Positions 31,186 through 32,810 of a stretch of 32,810 nucleotides of DNA are shown here, piece after piece. The DNA is from Eubacteriales bacterium (lineage in GTDB: Bacteria; Bacillota; Clostridia; Tissierellales; GPF-1). The notes under the pieces were generated by a model, which was given only the letters and a program-made list of their open reading frames with translations, made no database searches and was not told the origin of the DNA. The stretch's first letter is position 1; the number at the start of each line of letters is the position of its first letter. Made by a program: the position numbers and the translations under genes. The stretch is from contig DAOUQF010000007.1 of assembly GCA_030625815.1 (NCBI GenBank), forward strand, positions 83,166 through 115,975. Reading direction: 5' to 3'.

Positions 31186-31896
31186 ATGCTGGATGTTCAA
31201 AATCTATCAATCTCTTTCTCCGATGGCGCGATTCCCTTTTCTAACCTCTCCTTCTCTCTGAAGGAACATGAAGTATTAACCGTCATTGGCGCCTCCGGCT
31301 TGGGAAAAACCACCCTGCTTAAGACTCTGGGGGGAATTCATCCCCTGAAAACCGGCACCATTTCATTTAACCGTGAAGAATTGTCCGTGAATCGCCATCG
31401 GATTGGATACGTCCCGCAAGGCTACGGTCTCTATCCTTGGCATTCCGTAAAAAAGAATATCGAAATTGGCAGAAGAATTAGAAAGATACCTTCCGATCCC
31501 GAACTCTTTCAGGAGATTGTGGACGGCTTCAATCTGAATTCTCTGCTGGAACGATCGCCGCGGCGACTCTCCGGAGGCGAACAGCAACGTGTTGCCCTGG
31601 CAAGGGCTTTCTATCTTTTGCCCGACCTCTTCCTTCTGGATGAACCCTTTTCCGCCTTGGACGAGATCACAAAAGAAACTGCCTATCGGCTCTTCGACCA
31701 GGTATGGTCCAAGACAAAACCCACCACCTTGCTGGTCACCCACAGTCTGGAGGAAGCCGTCCGATTTGGCGATCAAATCCTCGTGATGCAAGCTGGAAGC
31801 TGTCAACAGCTTGCCAACCCGAAGGTGCCGGAGAAAAAAGAAGCGCTCCTTGTTGAACTGCGAAATCTTTTAATCAATCCGGAGGTGAACGCATGA
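31186..31896 (+). CDS. ABC transporter ATP-binding protein attached to the quinone operon
   Basis: 236 aa from ATG 31186 (GGGAGGA at 31174-31180, inside ubiX). Walker A GASGLGKTT, Q-loop PQGYGLYPW, signature LSGGEQQRVALAR, Walker B LFLLDEPF, H-loop LLVTHS. It is of the SsuB/TauB class. Gap to ubiX is one base and it overlaps the permease gene by four (ATGA), so it is co-translated with quinone genes. No binding protein gene is adjacent. The substrate is unknown; a quinone head-group precursor or flavin is plausible from context. Confidence 0.93.
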   Translation: MLDVQNLSISFSDGAIPFSNLSFSLKEHEVLTVIGASGLGKTTLLKTLGGIHPLKTGTISFNREELSVNRHRIGYVPQGYGLYPWHSVKKNIEIGRRIRKIPSDPELFQEIVDGFNLNSLLERSPRRLSGGEQQRVALARAFYLLPDLFLLDEPFSALDEITKETAYRLFDQVWSKTKPTTLLVTHSLEEAVRFGDQILVMQAGSCQQLANPKVPEKKEALLVELRNLLINPEVNA

Positions 31897-32621
31897 AACG
31901 CCATCCTTGGATTTATGCCATCCTGGTCGTACTCGGCATTTGGTGGCTGGGCTACGCCCTTCTGCAAGCGCCGATTCTTCCCTCACCCCTTCGGGTTTTA
32001 GCCTTTATCTTTTCCAAGAAGGGGCTTGTGATGGGGACTCATTTGCTCGCCAGCATCCGCCGCTTGTTCCTTGGAGTAACCAGCGGACTTTTAATCGGCT
32101 ATCCCTTGGGTTTGATCCTGGGTACCTATCCGAGAACCCATCACGTTCTTTCGCCCATTATCGCCCTGCTGTATCCGATTCCCAAAACAACCTTTCTTCC
32201 CCTGTTTATGTTGGCCTTTGGCCTGGGGGATGCACCGAAAATCGGATTGATCCTGCTGATCATCGTCTTCCCCATCGTGATTATGACGCGAGATCAAGTC
32301 ATGCAATTGGAACCGGAACTCTTTACTCCCTTGATCGCCTTGGGAGCCAGCGAATCGCAGATCTTTCGGGAGCTTGTGATTCCCGCAACGATTCCGCAAC
32401 TGTTGTCGACCACCCGAATTTCAACAGCCACCGCCCTTTCCGTTCTCTTTTTAGCGGAAGCCTTCGGCACTCGATCCGGCATTGGATTTTTTATTATGGA
32501 TGCCATGCAGCGAATCAATTATGTGCAGATGTTTGCCGGTATTTTGATCCTGGGCGGCTTGGGGGTTCTTTGCTTTCAAGGCATTGACTGGATCGAAAAA
32601 CAATGGAATCGAAAATTGTGA
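31893..32621 (+). CDS. ABC transporter permease attached to the quinone operon
   Basis: 242 aa, about six transmembrane segments, SsuC/TauC class. The ATPase-contact loop is visible as ELFTPLIALGASESQIFREL followed by VIPATIPQLL, and the class-typical SIRRLFLGVTSGLLIGYPLG near the N-terminus. It overlaps the ATPase gene (ATGA) and is the last gene before a terminator. It lacks an adjacent substrate-binding protein; the orphan lipoprotein at 13815 is of the matching class. Confidence 0.92.
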   Translation: MKRHPWIYAILVVLGIWWLGYALLQAPILPSPLRVLAFIFSKKGLVMGTHLLASIRRLFLGVTSGLLIGYPLGLILGTYPRTHHVLSPIIALLYPIPKTTFLPLFMLAFGLGDAPKIGLILLIIVFPIVIMTRDQVMQLEPELFTPLIALGASESQIFRELVIPATIPQLLSTTRISTATALSVLFLAEAFGTRSGIGFFIMDAMQRINYVQMFAGILILGGLGVLCFQGIDWIEKQWNRKL

Positions 32622-32631
32622 GAGATTTATC

Positions 32632-32660
32632 AAAACGGTAACCCATGTTACCGTTTTTTA
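32632..32660 (+). terminator. Terminator of the ndh2-quinone-ABC operon
   Basis: AAAACGGTAAC (32632-32642) pairs with GTTACCGTTTT (32647-32657) around CCAT, followed by T's. It isolates hcp from the operon. Confidence 0.85.
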
Positions 32661-32745
32661 TTTTCCCTTGGGATATGATTGTCTCATCAACAAAGACCCA
32701 TGCTACTTGGGTATCCATATAGGGAAGTAAAAAAGGAGGACTATT

Positions 32746-32810
32746 ATGTCAATGTTTTGTTATCAATGTCAAGAAGCAGCAAAGGGTCAAGGATGTACAG
32801 TAAGAGGTGT
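32746..32810 (+). CDS. hcp: Hybrid-cluster protein/hydroxylamine reductase, partial (N-terminus only)
   Basis: Only 21 full codons are in the window: MSMFCYQCQEAAKGQGCTVR. The FCYQC and GQGCT spacing matches the N-terminal iron-sulfur cysteine cluster of Hcp, which reduces nitric oxide or hydroxylamine in anaerobes. AAAAAGGAGGA precedes ATG 32746. The leader contains a short inverted repeat ACCCA-N7-TGGGT (32696-32712). It is transcribed after the upstream terminator, so from its own promoter. Confidence 0.88.
   Translation, partial: MSMFCYQCQEAAKGQGCTVRG

Noticed and set aside
1-32810. CRISPR arrays, insertion sequences, phage genes
   Set aside because: No repeated spacer structure, transposase, integrase or flanking direct repeats were seen.

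Overview
The window comes from an anaerobic, low-to-moderate G+C Firmicute, most likely a clostridial lineage. The evidence is Pta, a hybrid-cluster protein start, several lipoproteins with Firmicute-type lipoboxes, AGGAGG-type ribosome binding sites almost everywhere, consensus sigma-A promoters with 17-bp spacing, and a U32 peptidase and cold-shock protein of clostridial type. No mobile element, CRISPR array or phage gene was seen.

Layout. 1-3623 (minus): an operon with a TPR-like membrane protein and three tandem M42 aminopeptidases, the middle one lacking the catalytic Glu-Glu pair. 3720-7203 (plus): a small membrane protein, then a Crp/Fnr-type regulator (apparent ATT start, palindromic operator in its leader) followed by a complete SBP-permease-ATPase ABC importer. 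7250-12362 (minus): pta, then an operon of two flavoprotein oxidoreductases, a membrane protein and an inositol-phosphatase-like enzyme. 12579-18048 (plus): an amidohydrolase, an orphan ABC substrate-binding lipoprotein, a U32 protein and a class III aminotransferase. 18109-20341: a small membrane protein behind a palindromic operator, tRNA-Gly(CCC), a cold-shock protein and an AcoX/NAD-kinase-like protein. 20497-22026 (plus): a secreted 5'-nucleotidase.

The most notable region is 22062-32621. It holds a flavin-based extracellular electron transfer (FLEET) type gene set known from Listeria: an ApbE/FmnB flavin transferase lipoprotein, a PplA-like lipoprotein with two FMN-binding domains, a membrane-extended Ndh2, EetA (NusG domain II), EetB (Gx family) and a DmkB-like polyprenyl diphosphate synthase. 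Instead of the MenA-like DmkA of Listeria, the operon continues with UbiD, UbiA and UbiX, the same three enzyme types that finish menaquinone in the futalosine pathway (MqnL, MqnP, MqnM). It then runs directly, with a 1-nt gap and a 4-nt overlap, into an ABC ATPase and permease that have no binding protein beside them. A near-perfect Rex-type operator lies in the ndh2 leader.

Working model (inference): NADH is oxidised by Ndh2, electrons pass through a dedicated prenylated naphthoquinone, then to EetA/EetB and covalently bound FMN on the surface lipoprotein. The attached ABC transporter may import the aromatic precursor of the quinone head group or a flavin. The orphan binding lipoprotein at 13815 is a candidate partner. 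The window ends with the start of hcp (hybrid-cluster protein).
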